From CBDUXP01 sp965371225 [NCBI: uncultured bacterium] (GTDB lineage: Bacteria > Abyssobacteria > SURF-5 > CBDUXP01), in the NCBI GenBank assembly GCA_965371225.1, contig CBDUXP010000049.1, forward strand, positions 1-29,562: a DNA stretch of 29,562 nt, given 5' to 3'. The first letter of the stretch is position 1; the number at the start of each line of letters is the position of its first letter. Under the pieces are notes generated by a model that saw nothing but the letters and a program-made list of their open reading frames with translations, made no database searches and was not told the DNA's origin. Below are positions 1 through 7,238 of this stretch, one piece after another. The translations under genes and the position numbers were made by a program.

Positions 1-185
1 CATCCCGCTCTGCGCTTCGCGCAACCGCTTTCCCCTTGTCGCCGCCGAGCCCGGCATCCCGCTCTGCGCTTCGCGCAACCGCTTTCCCCTTGTCGCCGCC
101 GAGCCCGGCGCATTGGACCGCCCCGACCCCGGACCCGGCTCTGGGCTTCGCCCAACCGCGGTCCCCGACTTCTGCGCTACGCGCA
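1..185. repeat. Tandem 54-bp repeat with conserved hairpin core
   Basis: Two perfect 54-bp copies lie at 1-54 and 55-108, and two degenerate copies follow around 139-165 and 171-205. Each copy carries a 13-nt hairpin followed by AACCG: TGCGC-TTC-GCGCA at 11-23 and 65-77, TGGGC-TTC-GCCCA at 142-154, and TGCGC-TAC-GCGCA at 173-185. The third copy changes both sides of the stem together, so pairing is kept. The array may continue beyond the left edge. No gene is supported in 1-309; the open frame across it only reads the repeat as a repeated peptide. It could be a REP-like or regulatory array, but no function can be assigned. Confidence 0.75.
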
Positions 186-294
186 ACCGGCTTCCCCGAG
201 ACCGGCCCGGAGAAACGCGCGTGTGAAGAAGGCCCGGCCGAGTAGCGCGCAAGATCGATGCGTTGCAGCACCGTGCCTGACGCGGCAGGTCCGG

Positions 295-312
295 TAGACT
301 ATCCCTGTCATG
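295..312 (+). promoter_or_regulatory. Putative -10 and leaderless start of the kinase gene
   Basis: TAGACT at 295-300, preceded by GG, ends 9 nt before the ATG at 310. No Shine-Dalgarno sequence lies upstream of the ATG, and no convincing -35 is seen. The same GGTAGACT sequence precedes mtnA at a similar distance. A transcript starting 6-9 nt after this -10 would begin at or next to the start codon. Confidence 0.45.
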
Positions 313-2904
313 CGCTTCGGAGAGGGGACGGCTCGGCAGAAGGCGTTGTTCGGCCTGATCGTCGGCGTGTTTGTTTTGTCGGCTGGGGTGGAAATGCGCA
401 TGCGCTCGCAGACCGTGGGGCTCCCGGACGTGGGCTTCGAGTGGCTGGCAAGCCCTGCACCTCCCGACGTGCTCTTCCCCGGCCGTGCGGACGTGGCGGA
501 GATGGGCCTCGTCTTCGGCAGCCAGTGGGAAATCGTGAACGGGGAGCCCGCGGCCGACCTGCATGGCTCCGAGGGTCAGACGCTCCTCCACCACGAGATC
601 GGCGCAGAAAACGTCCTGACGATCCACCAGCCGAGGGGTGCGAGCCTGGTGCTGACGCTCCCCGTTACGAAGAGAACCTGGGGAGACATCTGGTTTAGCT
701 TTCGTTCGCACATCATCGTCGGGACCCTGTTGTTCCTCACCGGCCTCCTGTTTTTCCTCCTGCGCCCATACGAAGCTCCAAGCTGGGCGCTCTTATGCAT
801 CGGATCGTTCTTTGGCGCGTCGGTGTCCAAGCATCTCACCTGGTTACCCGGCGTAAACTTATTCAACGTGGTGTCCAGCGGCCTCATGGGCCTCGCCACC
901 GTGAGCACGTACCATGCTGCGCTCGCGTTCCCCGTCCCGCATCGGACGTTGCAGCGCGGTCCGCGTCTGGCCGGGTGGCTCTATGTCGGCGCGTTGCCGG
1001 TTGCCGCCCTCTGGCTGGGGGCTGTCGTCGCAACAGATCGTGGACTCCACAATTTGACGGGCACCTTCAGAGGTGCCGGAATGGGCCTGGTGCTGCTCGG
1101 CGTCTGCCTGTTTGTGGGCCGGCAGTGCGTCTGGGCCGTGGGCCGGCGGGACCGCACCATCCAGCAGCGGGCGCGGCTCCTCCTCGTGGGCTACGCCGCC
1201 GCCTTTCTCCCGGGTACCAGCGGGGTCATCCTCCAGACGGCGTTCGGGCGGTTGCTGGCTGTGGACGGGCATGTCATGTTATTCGCCATACTCGCGTTCC
1301 CCCTCGCGCTCGGCTACGCCATGGTGCGCAACGACATGTTCGACGCGCGGATCGCGGTCCGTCGCGCGGGAGCATACGTGCTGGCCGGCGCGGCGGCCGT
1401 GGGGCTCGTGTGGGCAGGGGGGCAAGCCTCTACGCTGTTCGCGGCGGTGTTGCTCTTGCCCGTGCTCTACCTGGCGCCGCGCTTCCATGCCCGGCTGAAT
1501 GCGTTGCTGTACCCGCGGCGGGCCGGGTTTCCGGAGCTGCGGCGCACGATCGGCGACGAGTTGTTGGCCTGCACCACGCGGAAGGACGTGTTGCACGTGT
1601 TGGCTGGTGCGCCGGGGCGGGTGTGCGACACGGACAGTGGTGTGGCGTTCCTCTTGCCCGGCGTGACCGGTGACCGGGAGCTCATCAGCGGCAACGGGGA
1701 GTCGGACGTGTCGGCGCTGCACGACCTCAGCGAAGAACCGCTGGTACAGACCCTGGTGGCCGGTCGGGAGACCATCAAGCGGGAAAGCCTGCGCGTGGAC
1801 CCGCGCTTCGCCAAGATCTCGCAGGATTCCCGCGCGTGCATGGACCGCCTGAACGCCAGCGTGCTGCTGCCCATCGAGCGCAACGGCAAGGTCATCGGCG
1901 GGCTGGCAGTGGGGCCGCACGTGTCCGGCGACGTGTTCGACCCCGCGGAATTGGAGTTGTTGCGCGAACTGTCGCACCAGGCGGTGCAGGCGCTGGACGT
2001 GGCCGAACTGCGCGAACGCAGCAGTGATCCAGATGGGGCCGGCGCCACGCAGCCTGTGTCCGTCGGCACCACGCAGGAGATCCCGCTGCCGAGTGTGGCG
2101 GGCGGGCGGTTTGTGGCGGAACGGTTGCTGGGGGAGGGCGGGTTCAAGCGGGTGTTCCTGGCGCGGGACACGCGGCTGCAACGGGACGTGGCGCTCGCCA
2201 TGATCCGGCCCGAACGATTGTCCGACGCCGGGCGCAAACGCATCGAACGCGAGGCCCAGGCCATGGCGCGCCTGGGCAGCCAGCCGCACATCGTGACCGT
2301 GCACGACATCGGCGAGGACGCGGGGGAGTTGTACATCGTGAACGAGTACATGCCCGGCGGCAGTCTGGAAGACCGGCTCGACGGAGGACCGTTGCCCGTG
2401 CCCGATGCAGTGCGCATCGCGAGCGAACTATGCGACGCGCTCATGGCGGCGCACAAGACGAACATTGTGCATCGGGATATCAAGCCCGGCAATGTGTGGT
2501 TCACGGAAGATAGTCGCGTCAAGCTGGGCGACTTCGGGTTGGCGCTGGCGCAGGAGGAGTCGCGCATCACGGAGGAAGGCGCGGTGGTGGGCACCGTCGC
2601 GTACATGGCACCCGAGCAAGCACGCGGCGAAGAGCTGGCACCCACGAGCGACCTGTACGCGCTCGGGGTGGTGCTCTACGAAATGCTCACCGGCCGCCTG
2701 CCGTTCGCGGGCCAACCCGCCGCCATCCTCGACCAGCACAAACACGCCAGGCCCGACGCGCCGTCGCAGCACAATGGGAACGTACCGCCGGCCCTCGACG
2801 CCCTCACCCTGCAATTGCTCGCCAAATCGCCCGCGGACCGTCCCCCCGCCGCCGCCGTCCGCGACGCGCTGGCCAATTTCGAAACCACAGATGAGCACGG
2901 ATAA
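310..2904 (+). CDS. Membrane Ser/Thr protein kinase, GAF-containing, WNK-like active site
   Basis: This is an 864-residue protein. Residues ~12-28 form a membrane anchor. A ~100-residue extracytoplasmic segment follows, with a weak PDZ-like or ComP-like look (inference). Roughly eight further hydrophobic helices run from ~131 to 390. A GAF-like domain (~405-575) leads to a C-terminal Hanks-type kinase domain (~598-858). Catalytic features are HRDIKPGN with Asp723, DFG with Asp741, and an APE motif after GTVAYM. The G-loop reads GEGGFKRV with Lys613 where the third glycine normally sits, and the VAIK lysine position is Ala630 (VALA). This is the arrangement of WNK kinases, so activity is plausible with a relocated lysine. 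From memory, related bacterial kinases also have K in the loop and VAFA-type strands. The likely role is sensing a membrane or cytosolic signal and phosphorylating unknown targets. The last codons and stop lie in a GGATAAG repeat. Confidence 0.9.
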   Translation: MRFGEGTARQKALFGLIVGVFVLSAGVEMRMRSQTVGLPDVGFEWLASPAPPDVLFPGRADVAEMGLVFGSQWEIVNGEPAADLHGSEGQTLLHHEIGAENVLTIHQPRGASLVLTLPVTKRTWGDIWFSFRSHIIVGTLLFLTGLLFFLLRPYEAPSWALLCIGSFFGASVSKHLTWLPGVNLFNVVSSGLMGLATVSTYHAALAFPVPHRTLQRGPRLAGWLYVGALPVAALWLGAVVATDRGLHNLTGTFRGAGMGLVLLGVCLFVGRQCVWAVGRRDRTIQQRARLLLVGYAAAFLPGTSGVILQTAFGRLLAVDGHVMLFAILAFPLALGYAMVRNDMFDARIAVRRAGAYVLAGAAAVGLVWAGGQASTLFAAVLLLPVLYLAPRFHARLNALLYPRRAGFPELRRTIGDELLACTTRKDVLHVLAGAPGRVCDTDSGVAFLLPGVTGDRELISGNGESDVSALHDLSEEPLVQTLVAGRETIKRESLRVDPRFAKISQDSRACMDRLNASVLLPIERNGKVIGGLAVGPHVSGDVFDPAELELLRELSHQAVQALDVAELRERSSDPDGAGATQPVSVGTTQEIPLPSVAGGRFVAERLLGEGGFKRVFLARDTRLQRDVALAMIRPERLSDAGRKRIEREAQAMARLGSQPHIVTVHDIGEDAGELYIVNEYMPGGSLEDRLDGGPLPVPDAVRIASELCDALMAAHKTNIVHRDIKPGNVWFTEDSRVKLGDFGLALAQEESRITEEGAVVGTVAYMAPEQARGEELAPTSDLYALGVVLYEMLTGRLPFAGQPAAILDQHKHARPDAPSQHNGNVPPALDALTLQLLAKSPADRPPAAAVRDALANFETTDEHG

Positions 2905-2920
2905 GCGCGGATAAGAAAAT
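2891..2920. repeat. GGATAAG short direct repeat overlapping the kinase stop codon
   Basis: CGGATAAG occurs at 2898-2905 and 2908-2915, and a third GGATA is at 2933. The kinase TAA stop (2902-2904) is inside the first unit, so the final residues TDEHG are encoded by repeat-like sequence. Similar ACAGATGA/CACGGATAA dispersed repeats are known to me from several bacterial genomes; that comparison is from memory. Confidence 0.5.
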
Positions 2921-3027
2921 CTTGTAGGGCACGGATACGAATCCGTGCCGCGGGCGGACACACCGGTCCGCCCCCTACGCACGAAAGCTCGCGGACGCGG
3001 CGGGCATGGGCATTCCTGCCCTACAAG
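2921..3027. repeat. Nested inverted-repeat element (~107 bp) in the kinase-amidohydrolase gap
   Basis: A perfect 11-bp outer inverted repeat, CTTGTAGGGCA at 2921-2931 and TGCCCTACAAG at 3017-3027, encloses two perfect hairpins. The first is GGCACGGAT/ATCCGTGCC (2928-2936, 2941-2949) with loop ACGA. The second is GGGCGGAC/GTCCGCCC (2952-2959, 2966-2973) with a 6-nt loop. There is no ORF or T-tract. It looks like a dispersed palindromic element (REP or MITE-like) that may also act as a terminator for the kinase gene. Confidence 0.7.
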
Positions 3028-3065
3028 GGGTGCCAGGCCGTACCGCGCCGCCGCGTCGTGTTTCC

Positions 3066-3094
3066 TTGACGCACGCCCGGTCGGGGCATACATT
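3066..3094 (+). promoter_or_regulatory. Sigma-70-type promoter for the amidohydrolase
   Basis: TTGACG (3066-3071) is followed by a 17-nt spacer and TACATT (3089-3094). The predicted transcription start near 3101 gives a leader of about 67 nt before the ATG at 3168. Confidence 0.6.
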
Positions 3095-3167
3095 GCTGGT
3101 CGAACTGCGCGAGGGGGGACGTGCGCCGACTGGGATACCTCGCCCCACTGCTTGGAGGCAGACACCG

Positions 3168-4325
3168 ATGCCATACGCCGAAGGCCGGACGTTCTACGAC
3201 GCGGATAGCCACATCATGGAGACCGGCGACTGGCTCGCGCCGCACGCCGATCCGGACATTCGCGAGCGCCTGGGCGAGATGGTCCTGGCCGCGGCGGGCA
3301 CCGCGACCGCCGACATGATCCGCCAGGCGGAAGTCCGCATGGCGGATGCCGCCGCGACCGCCGAGCTGGAGCAAAACGTCATGGGCGGGCCGAAGGGCTG
3401 GTGGGCCTACGGGGCCATGGCCTCCGCCGAGCGCAGCCGCGCGCTGGACTTGCTCGGGTTCCACAAGCAACTGGTCTTCTCCACGTTCGCGCAGACGCAG
3501 TTCGGATTCTCCGAAGACATGGACGTGCTCTACGGCGGCACCCGCGCGCACAACCGCGCCATCGCGGCGTGGTGCTCCGACGACGACCGCATGCTGGGTG
3601 TCGGCGTCGTGCCGTTATCCGTGCCCGCGCGCGCGGAACGGGAGATTGACGAGGCCATCGCGCTCGGCTGCAAGGCCGTTTGGGTGCCGTACGTGCCGCC
3701 GGCGGGGGAGTTCTCCCCGGCGCATCCGGACCTGGATGGAGTATGGGCGCGCCTGTCCGAGGCGGGCGTGCCCTTCGTGCTCCACATCGGCGGCGGCATC
3801 AGCCGCATGCCGAAGGCGTTCCACAACAATGGGCGCGAGCGGCCGAAGGATTTCCTCGGCGGGGGCGAGAACCTGCGGTCCAAGGATTACGCCGTGCTGC
3901 ACCAGGCCCCCGAGCGGTTCATCACCTGCCTGGTGCTGGACGGCGTGTTCGAGCGGCACCCGACGCTGCGCGGCGGCGCCATCGAGCTGGGTGCCGGCTG
4001 GGTGCCGGACATGTTGCACCGCCTCGACCACGCGGCACGGTCGTTCCGCAAGTTCGAACCGCAACTCGAGGCATTAACGCTTACGCCTTCGGAGTACATC
4101 CGCCGGGCGATGAAGTTCACGCCGTTCTGTTTCGAAGACGCGGGTGCGCTGATCGCACAGGCGGGGGAAGACCTGTTCCTCTTCTCCTCGGACTTCCCGC
4201 ATCCGGAAGGCAGCCGCGATCCGGTGGGCAAGTTCGAGACCACCTTCGCGGAGGCCGGCACCGGCGCCGCGGCCAAGGACCGGTTCTACTCGGGGAACTT
4301 CGCCGAACTCTTCGGGCTGGAGTAG
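3168..4325 (+). CDS. Amidohydrolase family 2 (ACMSD-like TIM barrel) protein
   Basis: This 385-residue protein is of the Amidohydrolase_2 type (PF04909), which includes metal-dependent hydrolases and decarboxylases. The N-terminal metal-binding D-x-H signature is visible as DADSH (residues 11-15). Further barrel ligands are the His of VLHIGG and the Asp of FSSDFPHPEG near the C terminus. The start is set by GGAGG (3154-3158) 9 nt before the ATG; the open frame extends upstream to 3006, but only through repeat and promoter sequence. The gene has its own promoter and stands alone. It converges on rel with 35 bp between stops, where an imperfect palindrome GGGTCGCGCGAGCC (4344-4357) lies. The substrate cannot be read from the sequence. 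Confidence 0.85.
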   Translation: MPYAEGRTFYDADSHIMETGDWLAPHADPDIRERLGEMVLAAAGTATADMIRQAEVRMADAAATAELEQNVMGGPKGWWAYGAMASAERSRALDLLGFHKQLVFSTFAQTQFGFSEDMDVLYGGTRAHNRAIAAWCSDDDRMLGVGVVPLSVPARAEREIDEAIALGCKAVWVPYVPPAGEFSPAHPDLDGVWARLSEAGVPFVLHIGGGISRMPKAFHNNGRERPKDFLGGGENLRSKDYAVLHQAPERFITCLVLDGVFERHPTLRGGAIELGAGWVPDMLHRLDHAARSFRKFEPQLEALTLTPSEYIRRAMKFTPFCFEDAGALIAQAGEDLFLFSSDFPHPEGSRDPVGKFETTFAEAGTGAAAKDRFYSGNFAELFGLE

Positions 4326-4360
4326 GGCCTCCCTCAGCAGGACGGGTCGCGCGAGCCGCG

Positions 4361-6418
4361 CTAATTCTGCGAGGGGTGGGCGTGCACGGTGCTGCTGCGC
4401 TCGGCGCTGGTGACGCCGGGCACGCGGCGGATAGCCTCGATGAGATGCTGGAGCTGGGCTTGGTCTTCCAGTTCCACGAGCAGGTCGAACGTGGCATCGT
4501 ACGCGTGTTTATCGCGAAACGCATTGCACGCGGTGATATTCATGTTCCGCTCGCCCACCAGGCTGAGGACGTCCGCGAGCAGGTTCGGCCGGTCGTGCCC
4601 GCGCACGCGCACCGCTACTTCGTAGAACTGTTCCCCGTCACCCGTCCAGGAGACGGGAATCAGCCGGGCCTCCCCTTCGCCCTTGTGCAACTCGATGAGC
4701 GCCCGGCAATTCTCCCGGTGAACGCTGACGCCCCGGTTGCGCGTCACGTACCCGACGATGCGCTCGCCGGGCAGCGCATTGCAGCACTTGGCGAAGCGGA
4801 CGAGGAAGCCCTCCGCACCGTCGACTACGACGCCGCGGCCCTCGTCCCGGTCCCGCTGGCGCCGCGGGCGGATGACGGGAAGCAGGTCGGTCTCCCCCGG
4901 CTCCGGTGCCGCCTCGTGCGGGGCGCTGGGTTGCGGCTCGCTCACCGGGTGCTCCCGCTCTTGCTGGTGGCGCAGGTACCGGCGAATCTTGCTCCGCGCG
5001 CTGCTGGTCTTCGCCCACTCGAGCCAGTCGTGTTTGGGGTGCTGCTTCTGGCTGGTGAGGATTTCCACCTCGTCCCCCTGGTTGAGCACGGTGCGCAGCG
5101 GCACCAGGCGGCCGTTGACCTTCGCGCCGGTGCAGTGCAGGCCGACTTCGGTATGGATGCCGAACGCAAAGTCGATGGGGGTGGCGCCGTAGGGGAGTTC
5201 GACCACGCGGCCCTTGGGGGTAAAGGTGTAGACCGATGAGAGAAACAGGTCGGTCTTGAGCTGCTCCATGAACTCGCGCGGGTCGCGGGCTTCCTGCTGC
5301 CACTCCAGGAGTTGGCGGAGCCACTGCATCCGCCGGTCGAATTCGTCTTCCTCGCCTGCGCGCCCCTCCTTGTAGCGCCAGTGCGCGGCGATGCCCAGGT
5401 CGGACGTGCGGTTCATGTCGTGGGTGCGGATCTGCACTTCCAGGCGATTGCCGCCCTCCACGACGACAGTCGTGTGCAGGGACTGGTACATGTTCATCTT
5501 CGGGACGGCGATGTAGTCCTTGAACCGCCCCGGCACGGGGGTCCAGATGGTGTGGAGCGTGCCGAGGGCGTGGTAGCAGTCCTGGATGTTCGACACCAGC
5601 ACGCGCAGCCCGTGGAGGTCGGCGATGTCCTCGAAGGCTTTTCGCTGGCGCAGCATCTTCTCGTGAATCGAGTACAGGTGCTTCGGCCGGCCGCTCACCT
5701 CCGCCCGCACCCCCGCCTTCCGTAGCGCCTTCGTGCAGCGGTCGCAGTATTCCGTGACCAGCGCCTCGCGCCCTTGCGCGTCCAGCGCGATCAAGGCGTT
5801 CAACTCGCGATGCCCCTTGGGATCGAGTTGCTGAAACGCGAGGTCTTCCAGTTCGCTTTTGATCTGGCCCATCCCGAGGCGGTGTGCCAGCGGCGCGTAA
5901 ATGTCCAGCGATTGCCCGCTGATGCGCTGAATCTTTTCGATCGGCAGGTGCTCGATGGTGCGCATGTTGTGCAGCCGGTCGGACAGCTTGATGATCAGCA
6001 CGCGAATGTCCCGCGCGGTGGCCACGATCATCTTCCGGAGGTTCTCCGCCTGCGCCTCGGCGGAGGTGCGGTGCTTGACTTGGCTGATCTTGGTGACGCC
6101 CTCGACCAACTCCGCGACTTCATCGCCAAAGGCCTCCTGCAGGTCCCGGTAGGTGGTGGCCGTATCTTCCAGCGCGTCGTGCAGGAGCCCCGCCGTGATC
6201 GTGGCGGCGTCCATGCGCAGTTCCACCAGGATGGCGGCCACGTTCGTGGGGTGCGCCAGGACTGGGGCGCCCGACGCGCGCACCTGGCCGCGGTGGACCT
6301 TCTCGGCGAACGCGTAGGCCGCCTCGATCCCGCGCACGTTCGCCCAGCGGTTGTACCCGCGGACCCCGCGCGTCAGCTCCTTGAGCGGGACTACGCTATC
6401 GACCGCCGCCACGGACAT
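4361..6418 (-). CDS. rel: Bifunctional (p)ppGpp synthetase/hydrolase (Rel/SpoT)
   Basis: This 685-residue RSH enzyme makes and degrades the stringent-response alarmone (p)ppGpp. The N-terminal HD hydrolase domain is intact: His56, the HDALED motif with His80-Asp81 and Glu84-Asp85, and KLSDRLHNMRT. The synthetase domain carries RFKDYIAVPK and YQSLHT. The RxKD form is the one found in bifunctional Rel/SpoT enzymes, not the ExDD form of mono-functional RelA. A TGS domain (~385-445), a Cys-rich conserved segment (AKCCNALPGERIVGYVTR) and a C-terminal ACT domain (~605-680) follow. It is slightly shorter than the usual 720-740 residues. No SD precedes the ATG, and CATAAT lies 6 nt upstream, which suggests a leaderless mRNA. 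The neighbours pfpI and recJ are on the same strand but separated by gaps. Confidence 0.95.
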   Translation of the reverse strand: MSVAAVDSVVPLKELTRGVRGYNRWANVRGIEAAYAFAEKVHRGQVRASGAPVLAHPTNVAAILVELRMDAATITAGLLHDALEDTATTYRDLQEAFGDEVAELVEGVTKISQVKHRTSAEAQAENLRKMIVATARDIRVLIIKLSDRLHNMRTIEHLPIEKIQRISGQSLDIYAPLAHRLGMGQIKSELEDLAFQQLDPKGHRELNALIALDAQGREALVTEYCDRCTKALRKAGVRAEVSGRPKHLYSIHEKMLRQRKAFEDIADLHGLRVLVSNIQDCYHALGTLHTIWTPVPGRFKDYIAVPKMNMYQSLHTTVVVEGGNRLEVQIRTHDMNRTSDLGIAAHWRYKEGRAGEEDEFDRRMQWLRQLLEWQQEARDPREFMEQLKTDLFLSSVYTFTPKGRVVELPYGATPIDFAFGIHTEVGLHCTGAKVNGRLVPLRTVLNQGDEVEILTSQKQHPKHDWLEWAKTSSARSKIRRYLRHQQEREHPVSEPQPSAPHEAAPEPGETDLLPVIRPRRQRDRDEGRGVVVDGAEGFLVRFAKCCNALPGERIVGYVTRNRGVSVHRENCRALIELHKGEGEARLIPVSWTGDGEQFYEVAVRVRGHDRPNLLADVLSLVGERNMNITACNAFRDKHAYDATFDLLVELEDQAQLQHLIEAIRRVPGVTSAERSSTVHAHPSQN

Positions 6419-6424
6419 GCGTCA

Positions 6425-6430
6425 ATTATG
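6425..6430 (-). promoter_or_regulatory. -10 hexamer CATAAT directly upstream of rel
   Basis: On the minus strand, GGCATAAT ends 6 nt before the ATG at 6418. There is no SD and no clear -35. The spacing implies a transcript beginning at the start codon. Confidence 0.5.
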
Positions 6431-6477
6431 CCCAATCCGGCGGGCCCACGGTAGGACTGGCCCCGTGCCCGGCCGTC

Positions 6478-7134
6478 CTAGACGGGACTCGCCGCGCCCG
6501 GCTGGCGCCAGGCGGCCGCGCGTTCGCGCACTAGGTCCACGATGGGCGCTGGTGCCCGCTCGGGCGAACCGGCGTCGAACGGCGGCTGGGGATCGTATTC
6601 CATGCTCAGTTGGATGGCCTGGGCGACGTCTTTCCCGGCGACCAGTTCCGCGAGCCGTAACCCCATGTCGATGCCGGCGGACACGCCCGCGGCGGTGATG
6701 ATCTTGCCCTGCTCCACCACGCGCCGCGCCGTGGGCCGCGCGCCAAACTGTTCGAGCAGGTCCATGGCGCACCAGTGCGTGGTCGCTTCGAGGCCGTCCA
6801 GCAGCCCCGCAGCACCGAGCACCAACGCGCCCGTGCACACGGACGTGGTCCACGTGGTGGTATCGTGCACCGCGCGAATCCAATTCAGCACGTGCTCATC
6901 CTCGCGCACCGCCACTTCCCCGACGCCCCCCGGCACCACCAGGATGTCCGGTGCGGGCAGTTCCGCGAAGGAGTAGTTCGCCACCAGCGTGAGCTGCCGG
7001 TTGCCCGTGCGGAGCGCGCCCGGCCGGCGGGCGACGAACTTGACTTCCGCATCGGGCAGGCGGCTGAGCACCTCGTACGGCCCGATCGCGTCCAGCGCGG
7101 TCAAGCGATCGAATAACAGAATCGCGATTTCCAT
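6478..7134 (-). CDS. DJ-1/PfpI family protein, isonitrile hydratase-like
   Basis: This 218-residue class I glutamine amidotransferase-like protein has the nucleophile elbow SVCTGA with Cys100. The following GAAGLL-x-G-x-x-ATTHW and TAAGVSAGID segments, and the EYDPQPPF end, resemble Pseudomonas isonitrile hydratase (InhA), which hydrates isonitriles to N-formamides. Other DJ-1 superfamily roles (glyoxalase/deglycase, transcription-factor-like sensors) remain possible, but no AraC DNA-binding domain is fused. The start is fixed by a GGGGAGGACCTG-ATG ribosome site; the longer open frame to 7302 lacks one. A minus-strand TAGGGTAT (7176-7183) about 40 nt upstream may be part of its promoter. It sits between rel and recJ without overlap. 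Confidence 0.8.
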   Translation of the reverse strand: MEIAILLFDRLTALDAIGPYEVLSRLPDAEVKFVARRPGALRTGNRQLTLVANYSFAELPAPDILVVPGGVGEVAVREDEHVLNWIRAVHDTTTWTTSVCTGALVLGAAGLLDGLEATTHWCAMDLLEQFGARPTARRVVEQGKIITAAGVSAGIDMGLRLAELVAGKDVAQAIQLSMEYDPQPPFDAGSPERAPAPIVDLVRERAAAWRQPGAASPV

Positions 7135-7238
7135 CAGGTCCTCCCCTCGCTCCGCCCCGCGGCCTCGTGGGAGCGATACCCTATACTCTGCGGCGCCGCG
7201 CGGCCGGGGGCAATGGCCCGGTGGCCATCGGCGCGGGT

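Noticed and set aside
1-185. Repeat array considered as CRISPR
   Set aside because: The 54-bp copies are directly adjacent without unique spacers, and no cas gene is present.
36-245. 69-residue frame with repeated ALRATAFP peptide
   Set aside because: It only translates the 54-bp tandem repeat, which is better explained as a hairpin element.
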